A DNA stretch of 28,639 nucleotides from an uncultured Eubacteriales bacterium. Lineage in GTDB: Bacteria > Bacillota > Clostridia > Oscillospirales > Oscillospiraceae. A program made the translations under genes and the position numbers. The notes under the pieces were generated by a model that saw only the letters and a program-made list of their open reading frames with translations, was not told where the DNA came from and did no database searches. Positions 1 to 7,022 of the stretch are shown piece by piece (the stretch's first letter is position 1; each line of letters starts with the position of its first letter). The DNA is taken from positions 1 through 28,639 of the forward strand of contig CAKTJM010000007.1 in assembly GCA_934567745.1 (NCBI GenBank), written 5' to 3'.

Positions 1-78
1 AGGGATCGGAATGTCGAGGGTATCGACTACGCCCCGCCAGAAGGCTGCCCACCTAACATCAGAGGAAGCCCATCCATC

Positions 79-116
79 AAAAAAACGCCCGCAGGAGCTT
101 TTGCTCCTGCGGGCGT
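79..116 (-). terminator. Intrinsic terminator downstream of ogt
   Basis: A perfect GC-rich stem (85-98 pairing with 103-116) encloses a four-base loop. On the minus strand it is followed by a run of seven T (plus-strand A at 79-85, the innermost of which also pairs). It lies about 20 bases after the ogt stop codon, so it most likely ends the ogt transcript. Bases 1-78 beyond it hold no gene I can assign; a plus-strand reading frame closes with TAA at 54-56 and could be the tail of a convergent gene, but it is too short to judge. Confidence 0.85.
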
Positions 117-134
117 CCTCTATGAAGAGAGTCG

Positions 135-614
135 CTACGCGCGTCTATGCTGCCGCTCCGGATCCTGGAAGCGGATCCCCTCCAGCCGGAGGAGGAAGCG
201 CTTGCGGTCCAGCCCCCCGGAATAGCCGCCCAGCCCGCCGCCGGTGGTGATGACGCGGTGACAGGGGATCAGGATCGGCAGGGGGTTGCGGCCGTTGGCC
301 TGGCCGACGGCCTGGAAGCCGCGCGGGCTGCCCACCCGGTCGGCCAGGTCGCGATAGGAGATGGCCCAGCCGTAGGGGATGTCGCACAGGGCGGACCAGA
401 CCCGGCACTGGAAGGGCGTGCCCTCGGGGCGCAGGGGCAGAGTGAAATGCCGCCGCCGCCCGGAGAAATACTCGTCGAGCTGCTCCCGCGCGGTGCGGAA
501 GAGCGGCAGATCGTCATAGCTCCCATAGTCGCCGAAGACGAGGGAGATGAGGTGGCCCTCCTCCGCAAAGAGGGTCAGGGGACCTAGCGGGGACCGGATG
601 ACTGCTTGCTCCAT
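135..614 (-). CDS. ogt: Methylated-DNA--protein-cysteine methyltransferase (Ogt/MGMT type)
   Basis: A suicide DNA-repair protein that transfers the alkyl group from O6-methylguanine or O4-methylthymine to its own cysteine in the cytoplasm. The 159-residue protein has a short N-terminal domain (about 1-70) and the C-terminal DNA-binding/active-site domain (about 71-150). The family signature is visible as IPCHRVI, with acceptor Cys118, preceded by the recognition-helix region FQAVGQANGRNP (100-111). Length is typical for Ogt. The ATG at 614 has a good ribosome binding site (AAGGAG) about 7 bases upstream. It has its own promoter and terminator, so it looks monocistronic. It lacks any AraC/Ada-type regulatory domain, so an adaptive-response Ada fusion is excluded. 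Confidence 0.95.
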   Translation of the reverse strand: MEQAVIRSPLGPLTLFAEEGHLISLVFGDYGSYDDLPLFRTAREQLDEYFSGRRRHFTLPLRPEGTPFQCRVWSALCDIPYGWAISYRDLADRVGSPRGFQAVGQANGRNPLPILIPCHRVITTGGGLGGYSGGLDRKRFLLRLEGIRFQDPERQHRRA

Positions 615-662
615 GGAGCATTCTCCTTTTCCGCAGGCGCGGCAAAATCGGTCTATACTGGC

Positions 663-691
663 ATTTTACCAAACTCAGATGAAAAAGTCCA
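663..691 (-). promoter_or_regulatory. Candidate sigma-A promoter of ogt
   Basis: On the minus strand TGGACT (-35, plus 686-691) and TAAAAT (-10, plus 663-668) are 17 bases apart. The -10 box is preceded by TGG, an extended -10. The predicted transcript would have a leader of about 40 bases before the ogt ATG. The -35 match is imperfect, so the assignment rests mainly on the extended -10 and the AT-rich setting. Confidence 0.5.
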
Positions 692-725
692 GTCATTTTT
701 ATTCGTTTTGCCGATCGGTTGTGGA

Positions 726-1682
726 TCAGAGCCCCTGGGCCTCCAGCGCACGCAGGAGGAGCGTCGCGGCGTCGGCCCGCGTGAGCCCGGCGGAGAGGTC
801 CTCACCGGGCCAGAGCACGCCCGCCTCGGTCAGGTCCACGGCGGACTGACGCGCCCAGACGGGGGCGTCCGGCCCGTCCTCCGGCGCGCCGCAGGGGACC
901 GGATCGGCGGGCAGGAGCCGGTCGAGGAGCACGACGGCCTCGGCGCGGGTGATGGTGGCCGCCGGGGCGAACTCCGCCCCGGCAGGCCCGGTCGCGCGGC
1001 CCTGGACCGCCCCGGTGCGCAGCGCTCCGGCGACGTAGGGCCGCGCCCAGGCGGCGACGGCGTCGTCGTCGGCGAAGCCCGTGCGTTCGACCTCCGGCCG
1101 GTCGTCGTGCCCCACGGCGTCCATCGCCAGGGCGAGGAACTCCACGCGGGTCACCTCGGCGTCCGGGCGGAAGAACCAGGTCTCACCCAACCGCTCCCCG
1201 ACGAAGAGGCCGCGCTCGGCCAGGGCGATGGCGGCCTTCTGTGCGGGGTGGCCGGTCAGGTCGGCGTAGGTGACGGCGGTGCGGGGCTTGACGATGCGGA
1301 CCTTGACCGTCACCGGGCGGGAGACGTTGCCGGACGGGTCCTCGGCGACGAAGGTGAAGGAGTCCTTGCCGGTCTTGCCCTCATAGGGGACGTAGGTGAA
1401 GGCGGCCGAGCCCTCGGACGCGAAGTCGATGCGCCCGCGGGCCGGCTCCTTCGTGACGCGGAAGGTGACGGGGTCGCCCTGGGGGTCCGTGGCGGAGAAG
1501 TTGGCGGTGACGGCGACGTCCCGATAGGTGATGAGGGTGAAGGCCTCGGCCACCGGGGCGCCCGCGGGGGCGGGCGGCTCCTCCTTGCTGCGGCCGAAGA
1601 GGGCCGCGGCGGGCAGGGCGAGCGCGCAGCTCAGCCCCACGAGGAGCAGCAGCGCGGCGAGGGACCGGACGGGCTTGGACAT
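726..1682 (-). CDS. Exported S-layer homology (SLH) domain protein with an Ig-like module
   Basis: A 318-residue secreted protein. Residues 1-28 form a signal peptide (positively charged start, Leu/Ala-rich core, cleavage probably near the PAAA at 24-27). Residues about 48-130 resemble a cadherin/Big_9-like beta-sandwich repeat (conserved DPQGDPVTF, then YVPYEGKTGKDSFTFVAEDPSGN). Residues about 138-192, 201-258 and 278-314 are three SLH repeats, recognisable from the TRVEF, TRAEA and TRADA motifs after their acidic loops. In known families SLH triplets bind secondary cell-wall polymers non-covalently. The gene follows rodA by 54 bases and has the ribosome binding site GAGGAGG, so the two are probably co-transcribed. 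A surface or wall role is inferred; no catalytic domain is seen. Confidence 0.8.
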   Translation of the reverse strand: MSKPVRSLAALLLLVGLSCALALPAAALFGRSKEEPPAPAGAPVAEAFTLITYRDVAVTANFSATDPQGDPVTFRVTKEPARGRIDFASEGSAAFTYVPYEGKTGKDSFTFVAEDPSGNVSRPVTVKVRIVKPRTAVTYADLTGHPAQKAAIALAERGLFVGERLGETWFFRPDAEVTRVEFLALAMDAVGHDDRPEVERTGFADDDAVAAWARPYVAGALRTGAVQGRATGPAGAEFAPAATITRAEAVVLLDRLLPADPVPCGAPEDGPDAPVWARQSAVDLTEAGVLWPGEDLSAGLTRADAATLLLRALEAQGL

Positions 1683-1736
1683 AGGAAGACCTCCTCATGA
1701 TGTGATCGTCCCTATCCTGCCCCGCCGCGCGGGCGG

Positions 1737-2849
1737 TTATACGCGCCGCCGCCGGTCCCGCCGGACGAGGGACAGCACGGCCCCGACGGCGAGGAGGTCG
1801 CTGACCATGGCGGAGCCGCCATAGCTGAAGAAGGGCAGCCCGACGCCGATGACGGGCGCGGCGTAGAGGCACATGCCCAGGTTGAGCAGGGCGGGGACGG
1901 CCAGGCTCGCCCCCACGCCCACGGCGACGTGCCGCAGGAGCGCGCCCTCCGCCCGCGCCGCGATGCGGACGCACCGCAGCACGACGGCGGCCAGCAGGGC
2001 CAGGACGAGGACGCAGCCGATCAGCCCCAGCTCCTCCCCGCAGACGGCGAAGAGGAAGTCGGTGTGCCGCTCCGGCAGGGCGGAGGACGCCGCGCTCTGG
2101 GTCTGGATCCCCTGGAGCCAGCCCTGCCCCGTCACGCGGCCGGAGCCGATGGCGAGCAGGCTCCGCTCCTGCTGGAAGCCCTTCCCCAGCGGGTCCAGGT
2201 CGTGGTCGAGGACCACGGCCACGCGCAGCCGGATGTACTCCGGCAGCCGCCCCCACAGCAGGGCGAGCGCGCCGATCCCCGCGCCGATCTGGGCGAGGAG
2301 CCACCACGGCGGGCTCCCGGCGGCCCAGAGCATGACGAGATAGACGCCCAGGTAGACCGTGACCATCCCCACGTCCCCCGAGACGGCCCACAGCAGCCCG
2401 CACAGCCCCAGCGCGTGCACCGCTGGCCCGAGGAGGGCGCGGGGGCGGGCCAGCCCGCCCCGCTCCAGCCGCACGAGCTGGCGGGCGAGGAGGAGGACGA
2501 AGACCAGCTTGCCGAACTCCGCGGGCTGGAGGTTGAACAGCCCGCCGGGCAGGGCGATCCAGCTCCGGTTGCCGGTGCCGTCGTCGTTGCCCAGGGGGAC
2601 GAGGAGGAGCAGCAGCCCGACGTTCCCCGCCGCCAGGAGCCACCAGAGCCGGTCGAGGAGCCGCTCCAGGTCCACCCACGTGAGGACGAGCGCCCCGGCC
2701 AGCCCGGCCGCCAGGGCGGCGGCCTGCTTGGCGGGCAGGGCGTGGAGGGCAGGGTCGTAGCGCGTCGCGCTGTAGATGAGCGCCAGCCCGAAGCAGGCGG
2801 CGGCCAGGGACAGCAGGGGCAGGGCGCGCTCGTTCGTCCGCTGCGGCAT
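1737..2849 (-). CDS. rodA: RodA/FtsW/SpoVE (SEDS) family peptidoglycan glycosyltransferase
   Basis: Polytopic inner-membrane SEDS enzyme that polymerises lipid II into glycan strands, normally with a class B penicillin-binding protein (not in this window). The 370-residue protein has about ten hydrophobic segments. Recognisable family motifs are NRSWIALPGG, QPAEFGKL, the loop GQGWLQGIQTQ followed by LPERHTDFLFAVCGEELG, and GLPFFSYGGSAM near the C terminus. The Asp of HTDF is residue 264 from the chosen start and matches the catalytic Asp known in RodA. A longer frame runs up to 2936, but the ATG at 2849 is preceded by a purine-rich GAGAGGGGGA at good spacing and gives the normal RodA N terminus. 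It is closer to RodA than FtsW by its loop motifs. It heads a probable rodA-SLH operon. Confidence 0.9.
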   Translation of the reverse strand: MPQRTNERALPLLSLAAACFGLALIYSATRYDPALHALPAKQAAALAAGLAGALVLTWVDLERLLDRLWWLLAAGNVGLLLLLVPLGNDDGTGNRSWIALPGGLFNLQPAEFGKLVFVLLLARQLVRLERGGLARPRALLGPAVHALGLCGLLWAVSGDVGMVTVYLGVYLVMLWAAGSPPWWLLAQIGAGIGALALLWGRLPEYIRLRVAVVLDHDLDPLGKGFQQERSLLAIGSGRVTGQGWLQGIQTQSAASSALPERHTDFLFAVCGEELGLIGCVLVLALLAAVVLRCVRIAARAEGALLRHVAVGVGASLAVPALLNLGMCLYAAPVIGVGLPFFSYGGSAMVSDLLAVGAVLSLVRRDRRRRV

Positions 2850-2881
2850 GGCTCGTCCCCCTCTCGTTCGATGATCCTGAT

Positions 2882-2890
2882 ATTTTAGCA
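2882..2890 (-). promoter_or_regulatory. Possible extended -10 element upstream of rodA
   Basis: The minus strand reads TGCTAAAAT here, an extended -10 box about 33 bases upstream of the rodA ATG. I see no convincing -35 at 17 bases, so this is a weak call. It sits in the short intergenic region shared with the divergent tsaE promoter. Confidence 0.35.
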
Positions 2891-2941
2891 GGATCGGGGG
2901 ACAAAATCCGTCGAAAGGGGGGTGCACACGGCGCAAGATCG

Positions 2942-2950
2942 TGGTATACT
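2942..2950 (+). promoter_or_regulatory. Extended -10 promoter element of tsaE-tsaB-upp
   Basis: TGGTATACT is a near-consensus extended -10 about 54 bases before the tsaE start. The -35 region at 17 bases (around 2922-2927) is poor, as is common for extended -10 promoters. Confidence 0.5.
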
Positions 2951-3003
2951 ACACAGTTAGAGCGGTCTGCCCATGGGGCGGAGCGCGAGAAAGGAACGAC
3001 ACG

Positions 3004-3429
3004 ATGCAACGATACTCTGAAAGCGAACGGGAGACCGAGGCGCTCGGCGAGGAGCTGGTGCGCCGCATGGCCCCCGGCACGGTGGTGGCCTTCACGGGCG
3101 ACCTGGGCGCGGGCAAGACGGCCTTCGTCCGGGGCATGGCGCGGGGCCTGGGCATCACGGCCCGGGTGACCAGCCCGACCTTCACCATCGTGAACGAATA
3201 CGAGGGCGGGCGCTGTCCGCTCTTCCACTTCGACATGTACCGTCTCTCCTCGTCCGACGAGCTGTTCGACATCGGCTGGGAGGACTTCCTGCGGCGCGGC
3301 GGGATCTGCGCGGTCGAGTGGAGCGAGAACATCGCCGACGCGCTCGAGCCGGACACGGTGCGGATCGACATCCGCCGCGGCCGGAGCGACGGGGCGCGCA
3401 TCATCACGGTGGAGGGGATGGATCCATGA
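3004..3429 (+). CDS. tsaE: tRNA threonylcarbamoyladenosine biosynthesis ATPase TsaE
   Basis: P-loop ATPase that works with TsaB and TsaD to put the threonylcarbamoyl group on A37 of ANN-decoding tRNAs. The 141-residue protein shows the Walker A motif GDLGAGKT (32-39), the family motif SPTFTIVNEY (57-66), FHFDMYRL (75-82) and AVEWSENI (103-110). Length is typical. The frame is open from 2941, but the ATG at 3004 has the ribosome binding site AAAGGA 8-9 bases upstream and begins where the family begins. Its stop overlaps the tsaB start by four bases (ATGA), implying translational coupling. tsaD and rimI, often neighbours, are not in the window. Confidence 0.95.
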   Translation: MQRYSESERETEALGEELVRRMAPGTVVAFTGDLGAGKTAFVRGMARGLGITARVTSPTFTIVNEYEGGRCPLFHFDMYRLSSSDELFDIGWEDFLRRGGICAVEWSENIADALEPDTVRIDIRRGRSDGARIITVEGMDP

Positions 3430-4160
3430 AGATATTGGCTCTGGAGGCCTCCGCCGTCGCGGCCTCCGTCGCATTGTGCGAGGACGAGGTCCTGCTGGCC
3501 GAGTCCTATCAGAACACGGGCCTGACGCACAGCCAGACCCTCCTGCCCATGGCGCAGGAGCTGCTGGCCCGCTGCGGGCTGGGCGTGGCGGACGTGGACC
3601 TGGTCGCCGTCTCGGCGGGGCCGGGGTCGTTCACCGGCCTGCGCATCGGCGTGGCCACGGCCAAGGGCCTGGCCTGGGCCGCGGAGAAGCCCTGCGCGGG
3701 CTGCTCCACGCTGGAGAGCATGGCCTGGGGCGCGGCCGCCCATACCGGCGAGCTGTGCGTCGCGATGGACGCGCGGCGCGGCCAGGTCTACAACGCCTGC
3801 TTCCGCATCGAGGACGGCCGTCCTGTCCGGCTCACGCCCGACCGGGCCATCGCGCTCGACGAGCTGATCGACGAGCTGCGCGCCCGCGGGGCGGGGGAGC
3901 AGTACGTCGTCGGCGACGGCGCGGCGCTGTGCTATGAGGCCCTGCGCCAGGCCGGGCTCCCGGCCCGGCTGGCCCCCGAGGGGGCGCGGATGCAGCGCGC
4001 CTACGGGGTCGCCCGCCTGGGGCTGGAGCTGGCCCGCACCGGCGGGACCGTCGGCCCGAACGAGCTGGTCCCCGTCTATCACCGTCTGTCCCAGGCCGAG
4101 AGAGAACGTCTCGCGGCCGAGAAGAAACGATCTGCGATCATCACTGAAGGGAGAACATGA
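3426..4160 (+). CDS. tsaB: tRNA threonylcarbamoyladenosine biosynthesis protein TsaB
   Basis: Non-catalytic ASKHA-fold partner that dimerises with TsaD in t6A37 synthesis in the cytoplasm. The 244-residue protein starts MKILALEAS and carries the TsaB signature [20 protein letters not shown] (63-82). The start at 3426 is fixed by the four-base overlap with the tsaE stop; an open frame back to 3318 is only read-through of the same frame inside tsaE. The C-terminal half is less conserved, as usual. upp follows after four bases, so tsaE, tsaB and upp form one transcription unit. Confidence 0.93.
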   Translation: MKILALEASAVAASVALCEDEVLLAESYQNTGLTHSQTLLPMAQELLARCGLGVADVDLVAVSAGPGSFTGLRIGVATAKGLAWAAEKPCAGCSTLESMAWGAAAHTGELCVAMDARRGQVYNACFRIEDGRPVRLTPDRAIALDELIDELRARGAGEQYVVGDGAALCYEALRQAGLPARLAPEGARMQRAYGVARLGLELARTGGTVGPNELVPVYHRLSQAERERLAAEKKRSAIITEGRT

Positions 4161-4164
4161 AAAA

Positions 4165-4794
4165 ATGGAAATGGTACACGTATTGGATCATCCGCTGCTC
4201 CAGCACAAGCTCTCCATCCTGCGGGACGAGAACACCGGCGTGAAGGACTTCCGCGAGGTCGTCGGCGAGATCGCGACCCTCATGTGCTATGAGGCGACCC
4301 GCGACCTGCCCCTCCAGCCCGTCGAGGTCCAGACCCCGGTCGCGAAGGCCGTGGTGAAGCAGATCGCCGGGAAGAAGCTGGCCATCGTCCCCGTCCTGCG
4401 CGCGGGCCTGGGCATGGTGGACGGCATCCTGACCCTGATCCCCTCTGCGAAGGTCGGCCACATCGGCCTCTTCCGCGATCCGGAGACCCTCGATCCCGTC
4501 AAGTACTACTGCAAGATGCCCACCGACATCGCCGAGCGCGAGGTCATCATCCTCGATCCGATGCTCGCCACCGGCGGCTCCGCCGCGGCGGCCATCACCT
4601 TCGTGAAGGAGTACGGCGTCAAGCAGATCAAGCTCATGAACATCCTCGCCGCCCCCGAGGGCATCGAGCGCGTGCGCCGTGAGCACCCCGACGTCGAGAT
4701 CTACGTCGCCGCCGTCGATAAGTGCCTGAACGACCACGGGTACATCGTCCCCGGCCTGGGCGACGCGGGCGACCGCATCTTCGGCACGAAGTGA
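4165..4794 (+). CDS. upp: Uracil phosphoribosyltransferase
   Basis: Pyrimidine salvage enzyme making UMP and pyrophosphate from uracil and PRPP. The 209-residue protein has the same length as the Bacillus enzyme and starts [15 protein letters not shown]. Visible motifs are [11 protein letters not shown] (78-88), the PRPP-binding loop [10 protein letters not shown] (131-140) and the uracil-binding C terminus [13 protein letters not shown] (192-204). The start at 4165 matches the family N terminus; the ribosome binding site AAGGGAG lies slightly far upstream (about 11-13 bases), and an overlapping out-of-frame ATG sits at 4157. The gene is last in the tsaE-tsaB-upp unit. Confidence 0.97.
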   Translation: MEMVHVLDHPLLQHKLSILRDENTGVKDFREVVGEIATLMCYEATRDLPLQPVEVQTPVAKAVVKQIAGKKLAIVPVLRAGLGMVDGILTLIPSAKVGHIGLFRDPETLDPVKYYCKMPTDIAEREVIILDPMLATGGSAAAAITFVKEYGVKQIKLMNILAAPEGIERVRREHPDVEIYVAAVDKCLNDHGYIVPGLGDAGDRIFGTK

Positions 4795-4804
4795 GATCTC
4801 GCTC

Positions 4805-4836
4805 CCTCCGTCCGGGCCGTTTGGTCCGGACGGAGG
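4805..4836. terminator. Hairpin after upp, lacking a clear U-tract
   Basis: A perfect 11-bp stem (4805-4815 with 4826-4836) and a 10-base loop begin 10 bases after the upp stop. The plus-strand tail is A-rich rather than T-rich, so it is not a standard intrinsic terminator. It may stabilise the mRNA 3' end or act as a weak terminator before the tRNA promoter. Confidence 0.45.
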
Positions 4837-4863
4837 AAAAATCAAAAACTTGCGAAAAAGGTG

Positions 4864-4892
4864 TTGACAAAACCGGGGCGACATGATATTAT
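4864..4892 (+). promoter_or_regulatory. Consensus-like promoter of tRNA-Leu
   Basis: TTGACA (4864-4869) and TATTAT (4887-4892) are separated by exactly 17 bases, about 40 bases upstream of the mature tRNA 5' end. The -35 is a perfect sigma-A match, as expected for a stable-RNA promoter. Confidence 0.85.
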
Positions 4893-4932
4893 AAATCTCG
4901 CACTGAACGAGATGTTCCGATGCCTACCAAAT

Positions 4933-5020
4933 GCGCGAGTGGTGGAATTGGTAGACTCGCTAGATTCAGGTTCTAGTGTGCAATACGCACGTGCGGGTTC
5001 AAGTCCCGCCTCGCGCACCA
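4933..5020 (+). tRNA. tRNA-Leu (anticodon CAG)
   Basis: A class II tRNA of 88 bases with CCA encoded. The acceptor arm GCGCGAG (4933-4939) pairs with CTCGCGC (5010-5016), followed by A and CCA. The anticodon stem CTAGA/TCTAG encloses the loop TTCAGGT, giving anticodon CAG, which reads CUG leucine codons. A long variable arm (GTGC/GCAC stem) and a T-arm with GCGGG/CCCGC and TTCAAGT are present. CUG is the expected major Leu codon in a GC-rich genome. It is a single tRNA with its own promoter and terminator. Confidence 0.97.
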
Positions 5021-5021
5021 G

Positions 5022-5054
5022 TCCGAGTGTCCGAAAGGGCGCTCGGATTTTTTT
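5022..5054 (+). terminator. Intrinsic terminator of tRNA-Leu
   Basis: TCCGAG (5022-5027) pairs with CTCGGA (5042-5047); the inner arm continues through a GTCC/GGGC stem closed by a GAAA tetraloop. Seven T follow at 5048-5054. It begins two bases after the CCA end. Confidence 0.9.
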
Positions 5055-5063
5055 GCTCTTTTG

Positions 5064-5099
5064 AAGAAGCCCCGTGATCGTACGATCACGGGGCTTCTT
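5064..5099. terminator. 36-bp perfect palindrome, probable bidirectional terminator
   Basis: Bases 5064-5099 form an uninterrupted self-complementary sequence ending in CTTCTT on either strand. It lies between the tRNA terminator and the stop of the minus-strand DMT gene (5105). Its short pyrimidine tails suggest a terminator for the minus-strand truA unit and a second stop for plus-strand transcripts. The U-tracts are weak. Confidence 0.6.
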
Positions 5100-5104
5100 T
5101 CTCG

Positions 5105-5986
5105 TCAGTGCTCCCGTTTCCCGGCCGTTTCGCTGATGAGCGCGGAGCCGATGATGAGCACGGCCCCGACGAGCCCGAACGCGGAGAGCGGTTCGTGGAG
5201 AGCGGCGGCGGAGAGGAGCAGCGCGAACACGGGGTCGATGTAGCTCAGGACGGCGATCGACTGCGCCTTCAGCGCCTTCATGCTGCCGAAATACAGCGCA
5301 TAGGCGAAGCCCGTGTGCACGATGCCCACGAGGAGCACCATGACGACGGCCACCGCATCCAGCGACAGGCGGGACAGGGCCTCCGTTGCCAGGAGGTACG
5401 GGATCAGGACGGCCGCGGCGGCGGCGAGTTGGACGATCGTCTTCTCATGCACGTCGTCCAGCACGACCTTCTTGTTCAGGATCGCGACGGTGGCATACAG
5501 CACCGCGGCACCGAGCCCGAAGAGGATGCCGGAGAGGTCGCCCGACCGTGCCCCGCCGCTGTCCAGGACCCCGGAGACGAAGACCATGCCGACGATCGCG
5601 GCGAGGGCGCAGAGCAGCCTTCTGGCCGTGAGCCGCTCCTGGGACACCAGGGGGGAGAGCAGGATGACGATCGTCAGCTGCATGTAGTAGCACATGGTCG
5701 CCGTCGCGACCGTGGTGCGGCCGTAGGTCTAGAACAGCAGCAGCCAGTTCGGGCCTATGATCGCGCCCGTCACGATCAGCGCCAGCAGCGTCCTCCCGGC
5801 CAGCCGCTGGAGGCGGCCGCCCCGCAGGCGCACGAAGAGGAGCAGGGTCAGGCTCCCCAGGAGACCGCGGGAGAAGACGAGCAGGCAGGAGGAGAGTGGG
5901 ATGTATCGTCGGAAGATCCCCAGCGTGCCGAAGATCAGCATGGACGACACGAAGGCCAGATAGGAGGTGCGGGCCTCTTTGTTCAT
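5105..5986 (-). pseudogene. DMT superfamily (EamA) exporter interrupted by an in-frame TAG
   Basis: Reading 5986 to 5105 on the minus strand gives a normal-length EamA transporter (293 codons before the stop) except for a TAG at 5731-5729. The first part (85 residues) ends GPNWLLLF; the same frame continues TYGRTTVATATMCYYMQL and on through a complete second EamA repeat ending ETAGKREH. EamA proteins normally have an unbroken segment of this kind (LLF-x-AY-x-x-T-T-V-A-x-A-T), so the TAG stands at codon 86 in place of a sense codon. There is no frameshift and the rest is well preserved, which implies a recent mutation, an assembly error, or suppression. The intact protein would have ten membrane helices and export an unknown metabolite. 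It starts one base after the truA stop, so it is translationally coupled to truA. Confidence 0.85.
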
Positions 5987-5987
5987 C

Positions 5988-6725
5988 TCAGTAGTAGACC
6001 TCCTCCAGACACAGCCCGCAGGCGGGCATCGTCTCTCCGGCCCGCGTCCGATCCCCGGACGCCAGGATCCCCGCCATGTCCTCCGGGGCCAGCTCGCCCC
6101 GGCCGACCGCCACGAGCGTCCCCGTCAGGATCCGGACCATGTGGTAGAGGAACCCGTCCCCGGTCACGCGCAGGCGCAGCTCCGGGCCGAGCTCCGTCAG
6201 CTCGATGGCCGTCACGGTCCGCACGGTGGACTTCTTCGGCCGCTTGAGCGAGCAGAACGCGCGGTAGTCGTGCGTGCCGCACAGCGCCGCCGCCGCCCGC
6301 CGCATCGCCGCCACGTCCAGCGGCCCGTCCAGGAAGCAGAGGTAGGGGCGCTCGAAGACGTTCGGCTCCGGCCCGCGCCAGATGCGGTAGACGTAGGTCT
6401 TCCCCACGCACGAGAGCCGCGCGTGGAACCGCGGCGGGGCCTCCTCCAGGGCGACCGCCCCGACATCCGCCGGGAGATAGCGCCGCAGCCCGGCGAGGAT
6501 CTCCGCCGGCGTGAGCGCCGTCTTCGCGCGGAAGGTGACGACCTGCCCGCGCGCGTGCGCCCCGGCGTCGGTCCGGCCGGACCCGGCGACCTCCACCGGC
6601 TGGTCGAGCAGGCGGGTGAGCAGCTCCTCCAGCCGCCCCTGGAGCGTGGTCCCCGTGTTGCCCTGCTTCTGCCAGCCCTTCCATCGGGTCCCGTCGTAGC
6701 AGAGCGTCAGCTTGTAGTTCGCCAT
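5988..6725 (-). CDS. truA: tRNA pseudouridine(38-40) synthase TruA
   Basis: Converts uridines 38-40 in the anticodon arm of tRNAs to pseudouridine. The 245-residue protein has the TruA start (YKLTLCYDGTRWKGWQKQ), the catalytic motif GSGRTDAGAHARGQ with Asp53, and the C-terminal GDGFLYHMVRILTGTLV. The frame is open to 6836, but the ATG at 6725 has the ribosome binding site GGGAGGGA about 6 bases upstream and matches the family start. The stop (5990-5988) is one base from the start of the broken DMT gene, so both are in one transcript. Length is typical. Confidence 0.96.
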   Translation of the reverse strand: MANYKLTLCYDGTRWKGWQKQGNTGTTLQGRLEELLTRLLDQPVEVAGSGRTDAGAHARGQVVTFRAKTALTPAEILAGLRRYLPADVGAVALEEAPPRFHARLSCVGKTYVYRIWRGPEPNVFERPYLCFLDGPLDVAAMRRAAAALCGTHDYRAFCSLKRPKKSTVRTVTAIELTELGPELRLRVTGDGFLYHMVRILTGTLVAVGRGELAPEDMAGILASGDRTRAGETMPACGLCLEEVYY

Positions 6726-6750
6726 CTCGATCCCTCCCGCCGTTTTCCCC

Positions 6751-6759
6751 AGTATAGCA
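6751..6759 (-). promoter_or_regulatory. Extended -10 promoter of truA
   Basis: The minus strand reads TGCTATACT, a strong extended -10, about 26 bases upstream of the truA ATG. The -35 region at 17 bases is poor. Confidence 0.55.
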
Positions 6760-6863
6760 GGATCTGATGCGGAAGGACAGTCCCGCGTGTATATTTTTCC
6801 ACCATTTTGTTTCCCTTGACAGGATAATTGCAACACTCTTCACCCATTTTCAGCAAAAAAGTG

Positions 6864-6899
6864 ATTTCGCTTGAAATCGTTTGTGTAATGGTGTACACT
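6864..6899 (+). promoter_or_regulatory. Promoter of the NSS symporter gene with an overlapping palindromic operator-like site
   Basis: TTGAAA (6871-6876) and TACACT (6894-6899) are 17 bases apart and form the likely promoter, giving a leader of about 115 bases. The palindrome ATTTC-GCTT-GAAAT (6864-6877) contains the whole -35 box in its right half, so a bound protein would block RNA polymerase. The same TTTC-N4-GAAA pattern recurs at 24637, 26078 and 26093. The divergent truA promoter lies about 110 bases away. Confidence 0.6.
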
Positions 6900-7022
6900 T
6901 TGTTTATCTTACACCTGTCGTGACCCGTACGTGGCCTGCTCCTCCCAAGGGCAGGGCGGTGAGCGACGACCCCCGCACGTCCCCGACGGGGACGGAGAAA
7001 GAGAGAAAAGGAGTACATCGAA

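Noticed and set aside
11..250. A 79-codon plus-strand frame at the window start
   Set aside because: It runs through the ogt terminator and into the ogt coding region on the other strand, with no ribosome binding site or family match.
606..1700. A 364-codon plus-strand frame opposite the SLH gene
   Set aside because: Antisense of a convincing secreted protein; Gly/Arg/Glu low-complexity composition only.
1381..3474. A 697-codon minus-strand frame spanning tsaE, rodA and the SLH gene
   Set aside because: It crosses three well-supported genes on two strands and is low-complexity Arg/Pro/Ala sequence.
5729..5731. Pyrrolysine coding at the in-frame TAG
   Set aside because: EamA transporters are not known to carry pyrrolysine, and no pyl genes are visible in the window; mutation or error is the simpler explanation.
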